Shown: piece by piece, positions 1 to 9,819 of the stretch
Numbering within the stretch: the first letter of the stretch is position 1
How the letters are laid out: every line of letters starts with the position of its first letter
From: Saccharomycopsis malanga
Taxonomy: Eukaryota; Ascomycota; Saccharomycetes; Ascoideales; Saccharomycopsidaceae
Direction: 5' to 3'
Assembly (NCBI GenBank): GCA_004014935.1
Contig: CP025322.1
Span: 2,976,001-3,040,000 of the forward strand
Length of the DNA: 64,000 bases
Made by a program: the position numbers and the translations under genes
Notes under the pieces: generated by a model
Told to the model about the DNA's origin: nothing
What the model saw: the letters and a program-made list of their open reading frames with translations, nothing else
Databases searched by the model: none

Positions 1-234
1 ACTTCTTGGTGGGAAAAGTACAACTATATCTTATCTAGTGCTATGAGTACTGGTGTGGCTTTCGGTGCTATCATCATCTTCTTTGCTGTCCAACTTAAGG
101 GTTACCAAGTTGATTGGTGGGGAAACTCGGTCAGTTATGCTGGTACTGATGGTGGTAATGGCCAACCATCATTGTTGGATCCTGCTACTGCTCCAGATGG
201 CTACTTTGGTATTCGTTATGGTAATTTCAGCTGA
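1..234 (+). CDS. OPT-family oligopeptide transporter, C-terminal 77 residues (5' truncated by window edge)
   Basis: The frame is open from base 1 and ends at TGA 232-234. Only the last 77 residues are present. They begin TSWWEKYNYILSSAMSTG, then a hydrophobic helix (GAIIIFFAVQL) and a short tail ending PDGYFGIRYGNFS. The W-x-K-Y-N-Y-x-L-S-x-A motif before the last membrane helix and the G-Y-F-G tail are typical of the fungal oligopeptide transporter (OPT) family, which moves small peptides or glutathione with protons across the plasma membrane. The Met at base 43 is internal, not a start. Which OPT paralogue this is cannot be told from the tail alone. Confidence 0.85.
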   Translation, partial: TSWWEKYNYILSSAMSTGVAFGAIIIFFAVQLKGYQVDWWGNSVSYAGTDGGNGQPSLLDPATAPDGYFGIRYGNFS

Positions 235-847
235 GAAATTACTCTTTTCAATTCCACATATTTTTTAATTTCACTTCTTTTCTTTTTTGGTTTTTAACCA
301 TATCTTCAGTTTTTCAATTTCAATTTCTTGCTTTCTCTTGTTTCTGTTTTCAATCTCCACTGCTGGTCTTGGGATACAACCTTTAGCTATTTCTTTACTT
401 TATTTCTTCCCAATGTCAATTAATTGTTTCTATTTATCCATGTCTTGTAAACTATTTATTACTGTAAGAAAAAAAAGGCATAACCTGCAAGTACATTAAT
501 AACCCTAATAGAAAATGAGAAAAAAACAAAAATGGAATGAAATATTATTAATGGATTAAAGCATAATGAAGAACAGAAACAACATGACAAAGAATTGTTA
601 TATAAAGATAATTAAACAGCAAGGAAAACAGGAGAGAACAAAAAACTGACAAAAGTATATGAGAAATACCTGTATAGCTAGGAAGTTATTGGCGAAATAA
701 AATGAATAAAAGACAAACTCGGAAAAACTATGAAATCTGAGCAAGGTGATGGAGTTGATAAGAATATGGGCGTAATGGAGTAGGGTATTATAATGTAGGG
801 AAGAATATCAAACGGATGGGGGTATCATGAAGTATTTTACAATTGTA
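235..847. other. Intergenic region between OPT gene and DGK1 3' ends
   Basis: This gap lies between two convergent genes. The first 250 bases are T-rich and look like the 3' UTR of the transporter gene; the rest is A-rich and looks like the 3' flank of DGK1. Short open frames here have no recognisable protein features. I see no RNA gene. Confidence 0.6.
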
Positions 848-1912
848 TCAACGGATTTCTGCGGTTTTTACAAGACTGAACAAGAACATACTTGACAATG
901 TTGGAATGGTGAAATTGTCATCCCAATTCAAGATGTCAATGCCTTCAGATAAAGCAGCAATGAATCCACAAGCAATGGAATAAGTAATTAAATTCAAACG
1001 ACTTGTTTCCTTGGACCATAAAATATCATCTGTGAATTTAAACGTTGGGACAAAATAACCGTAGAACAAAAGACAAGAAAGGGTTCCGGTGATAAAGGCA
1101 GCCAAGGAGCCGGCCAAGCTTTTGTTTCTGGCAATCTTGGGAGTCAAATAACCGTAAGCTCTACCAATAGTGGAAGCAGCGGTATCAGACCAACTCAACA
1201 ACAAAACTGCCATGACACCAATATCTTTAGGAAAAGGTTTGAAAGCAATAGACAAGCCTAGCAAATACCAAATGACGCCATTATAACTATTTACTTCTTT
1301 TTCTCTCATAAGAAAGCCTACGGTATTACAGTAGGCCTTGTTGAATTCCGGGATTCTGAATCTGGCAAGATCAAGACTGAAGATAACCGCACAAGCAGTG
1401 GATAAGTAAGGCACGAAAATCTGGGTATTCAAGTTTTGGGTGTAGAAATATAACGTGATGAACCCAATGGAAACATGTAGAAACTTTCTAGGGATTTCAT
1501 GTTTATGGATAAAAGCATGGAATTTTTGATGAGCCGCCAAATTCAAATTACTTTCCAGTTTTGATTGTATGTCGTGAACGCCATATTTGTCCTGATGGGG
1601 TTCTTCAAAAGAAACAGAAGATGACGATGAGCAAATGCCATCTTTCTTGGATTTATCAAAAACCCCGTCAATTTCATTATCATCCTCGTCTTCATCATCT
1701 TCGTCATCTTCGTCTGTGTCTTCAATGTACTCTAAGTCATCATCGTCTTCTTCTTCTTCTTCTTCTTCTTCTTCTTCTTCTTCTTCTTCAGGATGATAAT
1801 CCAGATCATCTTCGGAATTATACGTGAGGTCCTCTTTTGCCGCCGTAATACTCAACGCTTCACTCTCATCTTTAGGAATAACCGGAGGTGCTGCTGAAGA
1901 AGATACCATCAT
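848..1912 (-). CDS. DGK1: CTP-dependent diacylglycerol kinase Dgk1
   Basis: A 354-residue protein that phosphorylates diacylglycerol to phosphatidate, using CTP, in the ER/nuclear membrane. The region from about residue 135 matches S. cerevisiae Dgk1 closely: KHEIPRKFLHVSIGFITLY, then a membrane-spanning core with LLSWSDTAASTIGRAYGYLT and ARNKSLAGSLAAF, ending EGIDILNWDDNFTIPTLSS. The core has several hydrophobic segments typical of CTP-transferase-like lipid kinases. The N-terminal 130 residues are a disordered acidic extension with 15 consecutive Glu, followed by Asp/Glu runs, more acidic than I recall in S. cerevisiae. Two adjacent ATG codons (1912 and 1909) open the frame. Converges on the transporter gene upstream in the window. 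Confidence 0.93.
   Translation of the reverse strand: MMVSSSAAPPVIPKDESEALSITAAKEDLTYNSEDDLDYHPEEEEEEEEEEEEEEDDDDLEYIEDTDEDDEDDEDEDDNEIDGVFDKSKKDGICSSSSSVSFEEPHQDKYGVHDIQSKLESNLNLAAHQKFHAFIHKHEIPRKFLHVSIGFITLYFYTQNLNTQIFVPYLSTACAVIFSLDLARFRIPEFNKAYCNTVGFLMREKEVNSYNGVIWYLLGLSIAFKPFPKDIGVMAVLLLSWSDTAASTIGRAYGYLTPKIARNKSLAGSLAAFITGTLSCLLFYGYFVPTFKFTDDILWSKETSRLNLITYSIACGFIAALSEGIDILNWDDNFTIPTLSSMFLFSLVKTAEIR
1748..1791 (-). repeat. GAA/TTC trinucleotide run coding for poly-Glu in DGK1
   Basis: The plus strand reads an unbroken run of TTC triplets, which on the coding strand is a GAA tract giving about 15 glutamates in the acidic N-terminus of Dgk1. It is a candidate for length variation between strains. 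Confidence 0.85.
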
Positions 1913-2704
1913 ATATCAATACCAATACTGATTTCAAGTTGATTAAGACTTTAAACTCTCGATACTGGCTAAGGAGTAAACGATATTAAATAATAAAGCG
2001 CCGCTCTTCACAGGCCAAAAAAAACGGGAAAAAAAAATGCGAAAAAAAGAAAAATAAAGGAAAAAACAAGTAAACAATAGGAATTTCTTCTAAGAATTAG
2101 TATGAAAAACGGAAATTTGCACTAAAAACCCATTTAGAGTAATCCTACATAAGAAGAATACTTTTAGTTGGAAACAATATATACTGTAAAACCGCAAGAT
2201 GGTGTCAAGACCTGTATGACTATGTTGCCTTAATTTGACTTGTTCTTTTAATTGAGATAAACTTTATCGCTTCAGCATGTGACATTGATAGAGTGTTCTC
2301 CGTTAATGCCTGTTTAAAGTAATCAGGAGGCCTCATAAGATTAATATGGAACGTAATAATTGGTCCTGTTACCTTTGAATGGGTCTATAATTTGATGACA
2401 TGCTTGAAAAGCTCTTGTAATGATTTCGCGTAAAATTTCGATTCAAGTTCTCTAGAATAGATATGTATGCCGTCCAAAACTCATATATACAAAGCTGACA
2501 TATACTAAACTGTCGTCTAGATGATGTAGAAAACACTTCTCGGGAATAAGTCTGCTGAAAGCCGAAAGATTTACATTCAACAAAAATATATAAAAAGTTC
2601 AATATCCTTTTCTGTAATTAGCTGTTATCTCGCTAATCGTGAAAATAAATTTATTAAATTTTATTATATTCTGCTTCACATGTACTGAGCTTGAAATATA
2701 TGAA

Positions 2705-2735
<31 letters not shown>

Positions 2736-3902
2736 CTGCTTCACCATTAACCAGAAATGCTCTGATTTATATGAAGGTTATTCGTTATGCATTTTCTAAC
2801 ATGACAAAACTCCTTTATCATCAATATCACAAAATTGTTTTAGCTTGTTTTTACTCTTACAGTTTCCAATGTAAAATTTTTTGTAAAATGTGATAAAATA
2901 TGAAATACTCAGCTGAATTGAGTTGTTTCATTAGTAAATGGTAAAATTTAATACAGCCTTTGTTCTTGATAAAAACTTACTTCCAGTATAAGTTGATTCT
3001 AAAATTTTCTCACATTGTATACTTGACAGGTATGTTTTAACGTGAATGATTCAAAAACTTTATTTGAAATAAATTTATTGAAGCTTAACGAATATATTTG
3101 TTTGGTTTTCACTGGCATTATTCGAAAGGTACCATGAAACCAGTTTAATTTCCAATAAAACGCAAAAAACTATCTTTCTTTGAATACATGTATTATTTAT
3201 TAGGCGATACTAGATAGGATTGTAACCATTACTGTGAATAATTGGCCTAAATTTTACGTTAAGACAAAATTGTGCCAGCTTTCTATTTTTTACTGAAAAA
3301 ACATATCAAATGTGGATAATAACTTTAAATTTACACATTATACATATATTTCTCGCTAATTTGGCATCCAATACAAGAGAAGTGCTTTTTTTCACCCCTA
3401 ACATTCGATGATTTATGTTTTTATAAATCTTGTTAAATTATACTTTCTATGGTGAGTTGAAAATTCTGCTTTCAATCTACTAATAGCCCTACAATATTAC
3501 ATATCATTAATGGCACCGATCTTATTATAGCCGTGTACGCAACAGATATATACTGTGTTGAAATTATTATTTTACAATTGCTATGATAGAAAGAATCTTT
3601 GTAAAATCCAATAGAGAAAAACATAGAAGACTATTATAATACACTGATCTACACCAATTTTTTACAAGCAGCACTGTATTTTGTACATCGCCTTTCACAT
3701 AAGATCACCTTACTTTGAATCATTAAATTCCAACTAGTAATACATAGTAAATTTATTACTAAAAGTTATCATCAGTCTTGAATCGGTAGACATCACCAAA
3801 GAAGGAAGAATAACGCTTGCATACCATCTACAGACAGATTTTATAGAAAATCAAAAAGATCAGTCGTTATTAACTAATTAAACACACTAAATAGCAATGC
3901 AT
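1913..3902. other. Two-kilobase gene-poor intergenic region
   Basis: Starts with the DGK1 promoter (A-rich runs at about 2020-2070) and ends at the RPL20 3' flank. Very AT-rich. It contains a decayed 3' end of the S repeat family with an (ATT)10 tail at 2677-2734. No open frame with recognisable protein features and no tRNA-like fold were found. Confidence 0.6.
2677..2734 (+). mobile_element. S-family (SINE-like) 3' end fragment with (ATT)10 tail
   Basis: The segment reads TGTACTGAGCTTGAAATATA followed by ten ATT units (2705-2734). Other S-family copies end TACTGGGCTTGAAATATAAG plus ATT units, so this looks like a diverged 3' terminus on the plus strand. The body upstream is not recognisable, so it is a fragment or heavily mutated copy. 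Confidence 0.45.
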
Positions 3903-4852
3903 TTAGTAGAAAGTGGAAACTGGCTTGTAAGAGAAGATGTTTTTAGATTTTTGAACTCTGTGTGGCAATGGGAATTTCAAGTCTTTAGCCAAAAATTGTT
4001 TGATGTAGTTACGTCTGACGTCAGTGGTCTTTTCTAATTCAACAACCTTCAAAATGTGGATAGATCTAAATCTAGCTCTGTGTCTGGCAGCCAAGTCTTG
4101 GTACAAGGCCTCGACAGCACCAACTCTGGTAACATCTCTGTATTCTTTGTACATGTTGTGAGTACCAGATCTGGAGTCGTATCTGATCCAGATACCAAAG
4201 TTCTTGACATGGGTTGGGTTTCTCTCTTGAATAACCTTGACAGAGACAATTTCACCAGAAGCTCTCTTGACCTTGAACAATTTTTGCAAGAAGTACCAGT
4301 ATCTAGACTTGGCAACAACGTCGTTTGGAGCAAAGATGGTCATACGGTACAACTTTGGTTCTGGGACGCTTTCAGTTGGTAAACGACGACCGATGACTTC
4401 ATATTCAGTAAGACGAGGCACTATTGTAGTTAGTAATCTGTCACAATTTAGGATCTTGATAATGGTATGAGAGTACAACATCTCTAGCGTTAATTGACCA
4501 CATTAGCTGGTCATTCTGTGATCATAAAACAATGTTGAAAAGGGTTATTTGCTGATGTATTTTAATTCAATAAAATCTCTTGCGTAATCTCTAATGTGAT
4601 TACTATCTCTTCTTTATGCTGACTGTCAAATTCAAATGATTACGATTTATTATTCAAACGCTATCTTTGTTATAATTCATTGCGTAATTTGATATTATTT
4701 TATAATTTGTATATTCTTATTGGCCTCTCTCTCAATGGGGTTTTTTCAATATATCTTTGATATGCCATAACAAGTTCTTGTCTTTCAATCTTGCTGTTGA
4801 CGTTGTTGTTCTACTCTCATTTTCCACTCCATTCCACACATCTTTACTTACT
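3903..4852 (-). CDS. RPL20: 60S ribosomal protein L20 (eL20), start codon split by a 431-nt intron
   Basis: The CDS is complement(join(3903..4420, 4852)), 172 residues, the same length as S. cerevisiae Rpl20. The protein reads [20 protein letters not shown] and ends [19 protein letters not shown], nearly colinear with yeast eL20, a large-subunit ribosomal protein. Reading straight upstream of residue 2 gives non-homologous sequence. Instead the coding strand has TACTAAC (4435-4429) and acceptor AATAG, after which exon 2 starts TG-CCT-CGT. A consensus donor GTAAGT at 4851-4846 is preceded by AAAAA, so splicing makes ATG from A plus TG. The acceptor is well supported by homology. The donor is inferred; a weaker GTATGA lies near 5000. 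Long introns at the start are usual for yeast ribosomal protein genes. Confidence 0.88.
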
Positions 4853-5046
4853 TTTTCCGTTGATTTTATGTTGATGGTCTTCTGCTACTCAAACGTATAA
4901 TTGAACCTGATATTCTTGAATTTTATTGAAAATTACTATACTTCGCATAGGCCCTTCAATTTTTTTCCTACCGGTCGGCATTCACGTTTTTTTTCATACT
5001 GTAGACCATTTTTCACAGTCACATGAACCTACTCCATACAATAATA

Positions 5047-5094
5047 TAGCCCTAATAGAGAGCACGTGATCCACAAATAAATAATAGGGTTATA
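5047..5094. promoter_or_regulatory. Tbf1-type and Cbf1-type sites upstream of RPL20
   Basis: TAGCCCTAAT (5047-5056) is the reverse of the ATTAGGGCTA Tbf1 motif. CACGTG (5063-5068) is a Cbf1 E-box. TAGGGTTATA (5085-5094) is a second Tbf1-like site. Tbf1 and Cbf1 acting at ribosomal protein promoters is the known arrangement in Candida albicans, where Rap1 does not do this job. The cluster lies about 200-240 bp upstream of the RPL20 donor and downstream of LHS1's stop, so RPL20 is the natural target. Confidence 0.65.
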
Positions 5095-5228
5095 TTGCGA
5101 TTTTAATATAACTTACAATTATCAAGTTGATTTAATTGTTTATTGGTAGCAGGTACCGGTACCAAGCTATAGTGTAAAAGTTGATAAAAAAATGTCACTA
5201 ATTTGTGGTAGTGCGTAAATGAATAATT

Positions 5229-7940
5229 TCACAATTCATCATGGGTTGGAGCGTCTGTATTAGTGTCATCAGAAATGGAGGTAGTCTCACTAGTTGAGGT
5301 TTCCGTGGAAGAGGTACTACTCTTCTTTTCCAACTTGTCCTTCCTTTTCTTGATTCTATTTTCAAGCAACTTCTCAAGAAGCTTGATACGACGTTTTTGT
5401 TCTTTTTCGATTTTTGCAATAGTTTTCTGCAATTCTTCTATTTTTGTTGTAAGTTGCGTGTAAGACAAAAAGTAACCAATGACTTTGTCAGCCTCTTCTG
5501 GGGAAACCTCGTCATCATCATCAATTTCCTGGGACATTTCTGCTTCCTCTAGTTGTTTGATTGCTCGATAAGCGTTTTCCAACTGTTCGAACAAGTTTAA
5601 GCCTTCTTTCTCAACGTTCAACTCCTCAATCTTGAGTAAAGCAGTTTTAGATACTTTTTGATTATCTTTTTCAAACGCCTCTCTAGTAAAGTTTTTGCTC
5701 AAATACAAACGAGCAGCTTGTTCTGATTCGGCAGTCAATGCTTCAGACAAGGATTTTAACTGCTGGTGTACTTGTTCACCCACTTTGGACAAACTGATGA
5801 AATCAGCTACTTTGACAGGGTTATTCAAAAAGTCAGAGATAATGTTGATTTTATCAATCTTCTTATTGATAGAAGAGGTCTTCACATCTTTCAAGTTATA
5901 AGTTTGGTCTTCTAACCAGTCTAAATACTCTGTAACCAACTCTTTAAAGGCCTTTAGAATTTTCAAGTCTGATCTTTTAAACTTTGTAGTTGACGAGTCC
6001 TCTTCAATTTCCTCCCGAGCATCATCAATAGAAGATCTGATAGAATAAAGTTCACTCTCCAAACTGTTCAACAACTCTGTTTTCTGCGCTCTCACTTGAT
6101 CTTTATAAGCCAAGTCTTTCAACTTTCTCTGTGAAGTATCTATTTGAATAGCATTCAAAGGTTTTACTGATGGATACTCTGGAGTGAATGGGATTGTCAA
6201 TTTCAAATTCTTTGGTTTGACTGTTGCTTTGGCTTTGGAAGTAGAGTTTGCAGTGTCGTCTTCATCAGCATCAGTTTTTTTGAGAATGTTTTGGAAGAAA
6301 CCTTTGTTTGATTCCGGCGAACAGACTGCGGTGACATTTTTGATACTGAAAATACGACTTTCATCAAGTTGTAAGTAAGAATAATAACGTAATCCAGTGT
6401 CTTGTTTGCATTTTTCCAAATCAAATTCTTTTGACAATTTTTCCACTGACTTTTTGATAGTACTTGCTACAGACTTGAATGTGTCAGTTTCGATCAATTT
6501 GCCATTTTCGTACAAACCAATAGAGAAATCATCTTCATTATTTTGCAACTTTGTAAGCTCAACCTTTTGAATAGAGTTTGTAGATGCCCCTTTTGGAAAG
6601 ACTGGGATTCTTGTGTTCAAAACGTCAATTTCATAATCGTATATGGAATGTTCTGTGACATTGAATTCCTTAGCTCTGAACATCTTAGACAAGACAACGC
6701 CTCTCAAAGTGGCGCCTTGGACAGCAGCTTCGTCAGCATTTATGTTTTTGGAGATTTTATCTGGACCAAAATAGTTGTGCAATTCTTTTTGTACTAAAGG
6801 AACTCTGGTAGAGCCACCAAACAAAAGAACAGAATCCAAATCAGCAATGTCGAGGTCTTTTAAAGCGGTGCGAATTGGCCCAACAATTCTAGCAATTACA
6901 TCAGCGTTAATCAGTTCAAACTCTTGTCTTGTTACAAGACATCTGAAGTCAATATCATTGTAAAGAGACTCTACAGAGGCAGAGGCTTCATTATTAGCAC
7001 TTAAGATGAGTTTGGCTTTTTCAGCAGCTTGCCATAACTTGACCAAGGACTTTTTGTTGGTGTTAAATTTGGCTCTGTCTACTGTAGGGTTGTTTGCAAT
7101 GAATTTGTTCTTGAGCAACTCAAAGATAGAATTAGTGAAAAGCTCACCTCCCAAAGACTCGTCGGCACCATATCCTTCAATCTCAATGGCAGAAACACTC
7201 TTTTTATCGAGCGATTCGAAGGATAATAGCGTGGCTTTCGTAGAGCCGGCGCCAACATCATAAATCAAGTGATATTGTTTAGGTTTTCCATTGTCGAATT
7301 TGATATTCTTGGAGGCATAATTGATAGCCACGGCCAAACCATCATCCACCAACTTTACAGTGGTGAAACCAGCGATTTTTGCAGAATTGATCAAAGCCAA
7401 CCGTTCTCGTTGGGTGAAAAATGACGGAACAGTAAGAACCACATCGGTCAAATAGCTGCTGCCTGTTTCTTCTTTCAACATTTTTTGAGCACGGTCCTTG
7501 ATATGGGTGATCACCATAGCATTGATTTCTTCGGCCAGATACACTACATTGTTAGCCACCTTAAAATCGACAGTGGATCTTCTTTTGTTCTCTACAATGT
7601 CAACTCCCGGATGCTTTGCGGTGAACGACTCTATCAAAGATGTATTGGAGTAAGGATTTCCTAGAAGAGTCTTCAAGTTCATAATGCAGGTGTCAGGGAA
7701 TCTGGAGCACACTGGCGTCGACGCTACTCCATAAAACCGCTCAAGCTCGCCTTTTTCAGACAAAGGCTTCAAAGCAATGGATAATGGTTCTTTTCTTTTG
7801 GTCTCCAAGGTGAGGACAATCTCAAATTGGATGCCAGGAGCTATCAATGCCGACTTGAGATAATCTTGGCCATAGTCGATCCCCAACAAGGCAGCCTGTG
7901 CCGCTGCAAACACTATACAAAACACCGTCAATAATTTCAT
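5229..7940 (-). CDS. LHS1: ER-lumenal Hsp70-like chaperone Lhs1 (Grp170 family)
   Basis: A 903-residue protein with a signal peptide at 1-16 (MKLLTVFCIVFAAAQA), an Hsp70 nucleotide-binding domain (LGIDYGQDY near 19, YDVGAGSTKA at 227-236, LFGGSTRVP at 373-381), a long divergent substrate-binding part and a charged helical C-terminus. It ends THDEL, an HDEL retrieval signal placing it in the ER lumen. GIDYGQ in the phosphate loop, the acidic linker and the length are those of the Grp170/Lhs1 group (S. cerevisiae Lhs1 is 881 residues). Lhs1 is a nucleotide exchange factor for Kar2 and helps post-translational translocation and folding. It is divergent from MUD2, sharing a 382-bp promoter region. 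Confidence 0.95.
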   Translation of the reverse strand: MKLLTVFCIVFAAAQAALLGIDYGQDYLKSALIAPGIQFEIVLTLETKRKEPLSIALKPLSEKGELERFYGVASTPVCSRFPDTCIMNLKTLLGNPYSNTSLIESFTAKHPGVDIVENKRRSTVDFKVANNVVYLAEEINAMVITHIKDRAQKMLKEETGSSYLTDVVLTVPSFFTQRERLALINSAKIAGFTTVKLVDDGLAVAINYASKNIKFDNGKPKQYHLIYDVGAGSTKATLLSFESLDKKSVSAIEIEGYGADESLGGELFTNSIFELLKNKFIANNPTVDRAKFNTNKKSLVKLWQAAEKAKLILSANNEASASVESLYNDIDFRCLVTRQEFELINADVIARIVGPIRTALKDLDIADLDSVLLFGGSTRVPLVQKELHNYFGPDKISKNINADEAAVQGATLRGVVLSKMFRAKEFNVTEHSIYDYEIDVLNTRIPVFPKGASTNSIQKVELTKLQNNEDDFSIGLYENGKLIETDTFKSVASTIKKSVEKLSKEFDLEKCKQDTGLRYYSYLQLDESRIFSIKNVTAVCSPESNKGFFQNILKKTDADEDDTANSTSKAKATVKPKNLKLTIPFTPEYPSVKPLNAIQIDTSQRKLKDLAYKDQVRAQKTELLNSLESELYSIRSSIDDAREEIEEDSSTTKFKRSDLKILKAFKELVTEYLDWLEDQTYNLKDVKTSSINKKIDKINIISDFLNNPVKVADFISLSKVGEQVHQQLKSLSEALTAESEQAARLYLSKNFTREAFEKDNQKVSKTALLKIEELNVEKEGLNLFEQLENAYRAIKQLEEAEMSQEIDDDDEVSPEEADKVIGYFLSYTQLTTKIEELQKTIAKIEKEQKRRIKLLEKLLENRIKKRKDKLEKKSSTSSTETSTSETTSISDDTNTDAPTHDEL

Positions 7941-8322
7941 ATTTCCATGTAGTTGTGTGGTATTCTAGAAATAAAGTCTAATTGACAGAGTGGTATTAAT
8001 GTCGGGTTCTTTTTCAGCGCAGTCCGAGACGACACTGGATATATACGTCCTACACTTATAAAAACGCTACCAAAAATATGTGGAAAAACAATCGGAAAAA
8101 CAATCAGAAAAACAGCCTAAATCCACTTGTGCAAATATCAAACAATTGATTAGGTTATTTTCCAGACAATTCCACGCTTTTATATAGCCTGTCTTATATG
8201 TGGAAGCGCTGTTAGCAAAAACCGCACAGCTCTTCTCGAGAAATATTTTCAGTGACAAGTTTATAAGCGCCAACAAGAGTGGCAAACCTACGGAAATAGG
8301 GCGCGTAATCTACAGTGAGAAA
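7941..8322. promoter_or_regulatory. Shared divergent promoter of LHS1 and MUD2
   Basis: The gap holds a TATA-like TTTATATAG near 8179-8187, oriented for MUD2, and a GATATATAC near 8037-8045 on the LHS1 side. An in-frame extension upstream of MUD2's ATG begins with GTG and lies right on the TATA region, so it is unlikely to be translated. I see no clear unfolded-protein-response element. Confidence 0.5.
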
Positions 8323-9819
8323 ATGGCGGAAGAGAATGGCAAACAGTGGGCTTTACCGTCCGGGCCGAGAAACAGGTTGCAATCCAACGAGTATAGGGAT
8401 ACCAAAGGGTCTCAGAAGCATAGCCACGACAGAGGACATCGGAAAGACGATAGATATCATGGCAGAGATGACAGATACAGAAACCGCCGGAACCAGTATA
8501 GAGACAGAGACAATTACAGGAAGGAAAGAGACTGGAATCACGGAGATCAAGGCCGTGGAGCCAAGGGAAGACATGTGCCTAAACATTTGGAGCATGTGAT
8601 ATCAATCAACAAGAGAGACCGGTCTCTGTTCACATTATGGGACGTAAGACCCGAGAATTTTGAGAATATCAGCGCGGAAAAGGCCAAGTTGCTAGGCGTT
8701 TTTCCCATATCTGGATCCAACAGAAAACAGTTGGATAGTCAGGCCATTGAGCAGATCATCAAGAATGAAAATAATAAAGATCTACTAAACATATCTTCCC
8801 AGATAGACCCCAAGGATGCTGTCAATGCTAAAAGAATCTTTGTCCAACAAGTAGAAGATACTGAGGTAATAAGTAGCGTTGTAGAACATGTAACTGTGTT
8901 CCTCTCGTCTCTCAAAGTATTTAAAGATGTTTCCACTTTTATTGTAGATAAACGTCTTCGTGGAACAACTCTAATATTGGAGTTTTCCAAATATCAACTT
9001 GCCACAGCCGCTTTGGCCCTTAATGACTACATCGTCCATGATGCTAACGGGTTTCAGTTAAAACTCCAGAGGCCATATGAATACATAGTTCCTGCACATA
9101 ATCATCTTGCTGATCCTCTTGACCTAAAGTATCCTTTCCTTAAGGACTCGGAAAGCAAGCTCACAATCACGAATATTCCTGTAGATATCTCACAAGCCGA
9201 ATTGCAGAGCAAATTGGCCCAGCAACTAGGTCAAGACACTTGCGATGTTAATATATTGTTTGACAAACAAGACGCTTCCAAGGGCATTGCATTTGTGCAT
9301 TTCCCTACTGAATCTTCAGCATATAAGGCATTGACATCCTTCAATAGCGTATCGTTGGGAAACCAACAGCTCAAATGTGTAAAATCCTGTTCTGGATTTA
9401 CTCATGAAGCCACAGTCAACTATAGAAACTTGGTTTCTACCGCAGATGGAAAGCATACTATTGCAAAAGCTTCGACTACTGTATTACAATTACTCAATTT
9501 GGTAGATTACCTCACTCTTCTAAAATCACAAGATTTGACAACCATAAATAAAGCTTTAGAATCTGTTCAAAACGACGTCACCAAGAAAATAGCAACCCAG
9601 TGTGAGTCATTTGAAGTTAAAGTACCCAAGTTGGAACAAATGGGTGATCAGTTGCACAATATAGGTAAATTGAATGGAGTGGGTAGCGTGTTTGTTAAAT
9701 TTAATTCATTAAAAGATAGTGAACATTTCTATAGAAAACTTAATGGGACCAAGTATTATGATCGATTGATCTTGGTGACTTTTTTCAGCGAAAGTGATTT
9801 TGAATTGGGTGTTTTCTAG
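8323..9819 (+). CDS. MUD2: U2AF large subunit-like splicing factor (Mud2)
   Basis: A 498-residue protein starting MAEENGKQW. Residues 30-90 are an Arg/Asp/His-rich tail like the RS region of U2AF65. Residues 103-128 (FTLWDVRPENF...LLGVFP) resemble the U2AF65 segment YWDVPPPGFEH that precedes the RNA-binding domains. RRM-like folds follow at about 170-255 and 279-355 (KLTITNIPVDIS, KGIAFVHF). The C-terminal UHM (about 430-498) has VGSVFVKFNSLKDSEHFYRK and ends YYDRLILVTFFSESDFELG. It should recognise the branch-point/polypyrimidine region and bind the branch-point binding protein in early spliceosome assembly. The introns found in this window have very little space between TACTAAC and the acceptor, which fits a Mud2-type factor with relaxed pyrimidine needs. 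Confidence 0.88.
   Translation: MAEENGKQWALPSGPRNRLQSNEYRDTKGSQKHSHDRGHRKDDRYHGRDDRYRNRRNQYRDRDNYRKERDWNHGDQGRGAKGRHVPKHLEHVISINKRDRSLFTLWDVRPENFENISAEKAKLLGVFPISGSNRKQLDSQAIEQIIKNENNKDLLNISSQIDPKDAVNAKRIFVQQVEDTEVISSVVEHVTVFLSSLKVFKDVSTFIVDKRLRGTTLILEFSKYQLATAALALNDYIVHDANGFQLKLQRPYEYIVPAHNHLADPLDLKYPFLKDSESKLTITNIPVDISQAELQSKLAQQLGQDTCDVNILFDKQDASKGIAFVHFPTESSAYKALTSFNSVSLGNQQLKCVKSCSGFTHEATVNYRNLVSTADGKHTIAKASTTVLQLLNLVDYLTLLKSQDLTTINKALESVQNDVTKKIATQCESFEVKVPKLEQMGDQLHNIGKLNGVGSVFVKFNSLKDSEHFYRKLNGTKYYDRLILVTFFSESDFELGVF

Noticed and set aside
8200-8322. Upstream in-frame extension of MUD2
   Set aside because: The first codon is GTG and it overlaps the TATA region; the ATG at 8323 gives the usual U2AF-like N-terminus.
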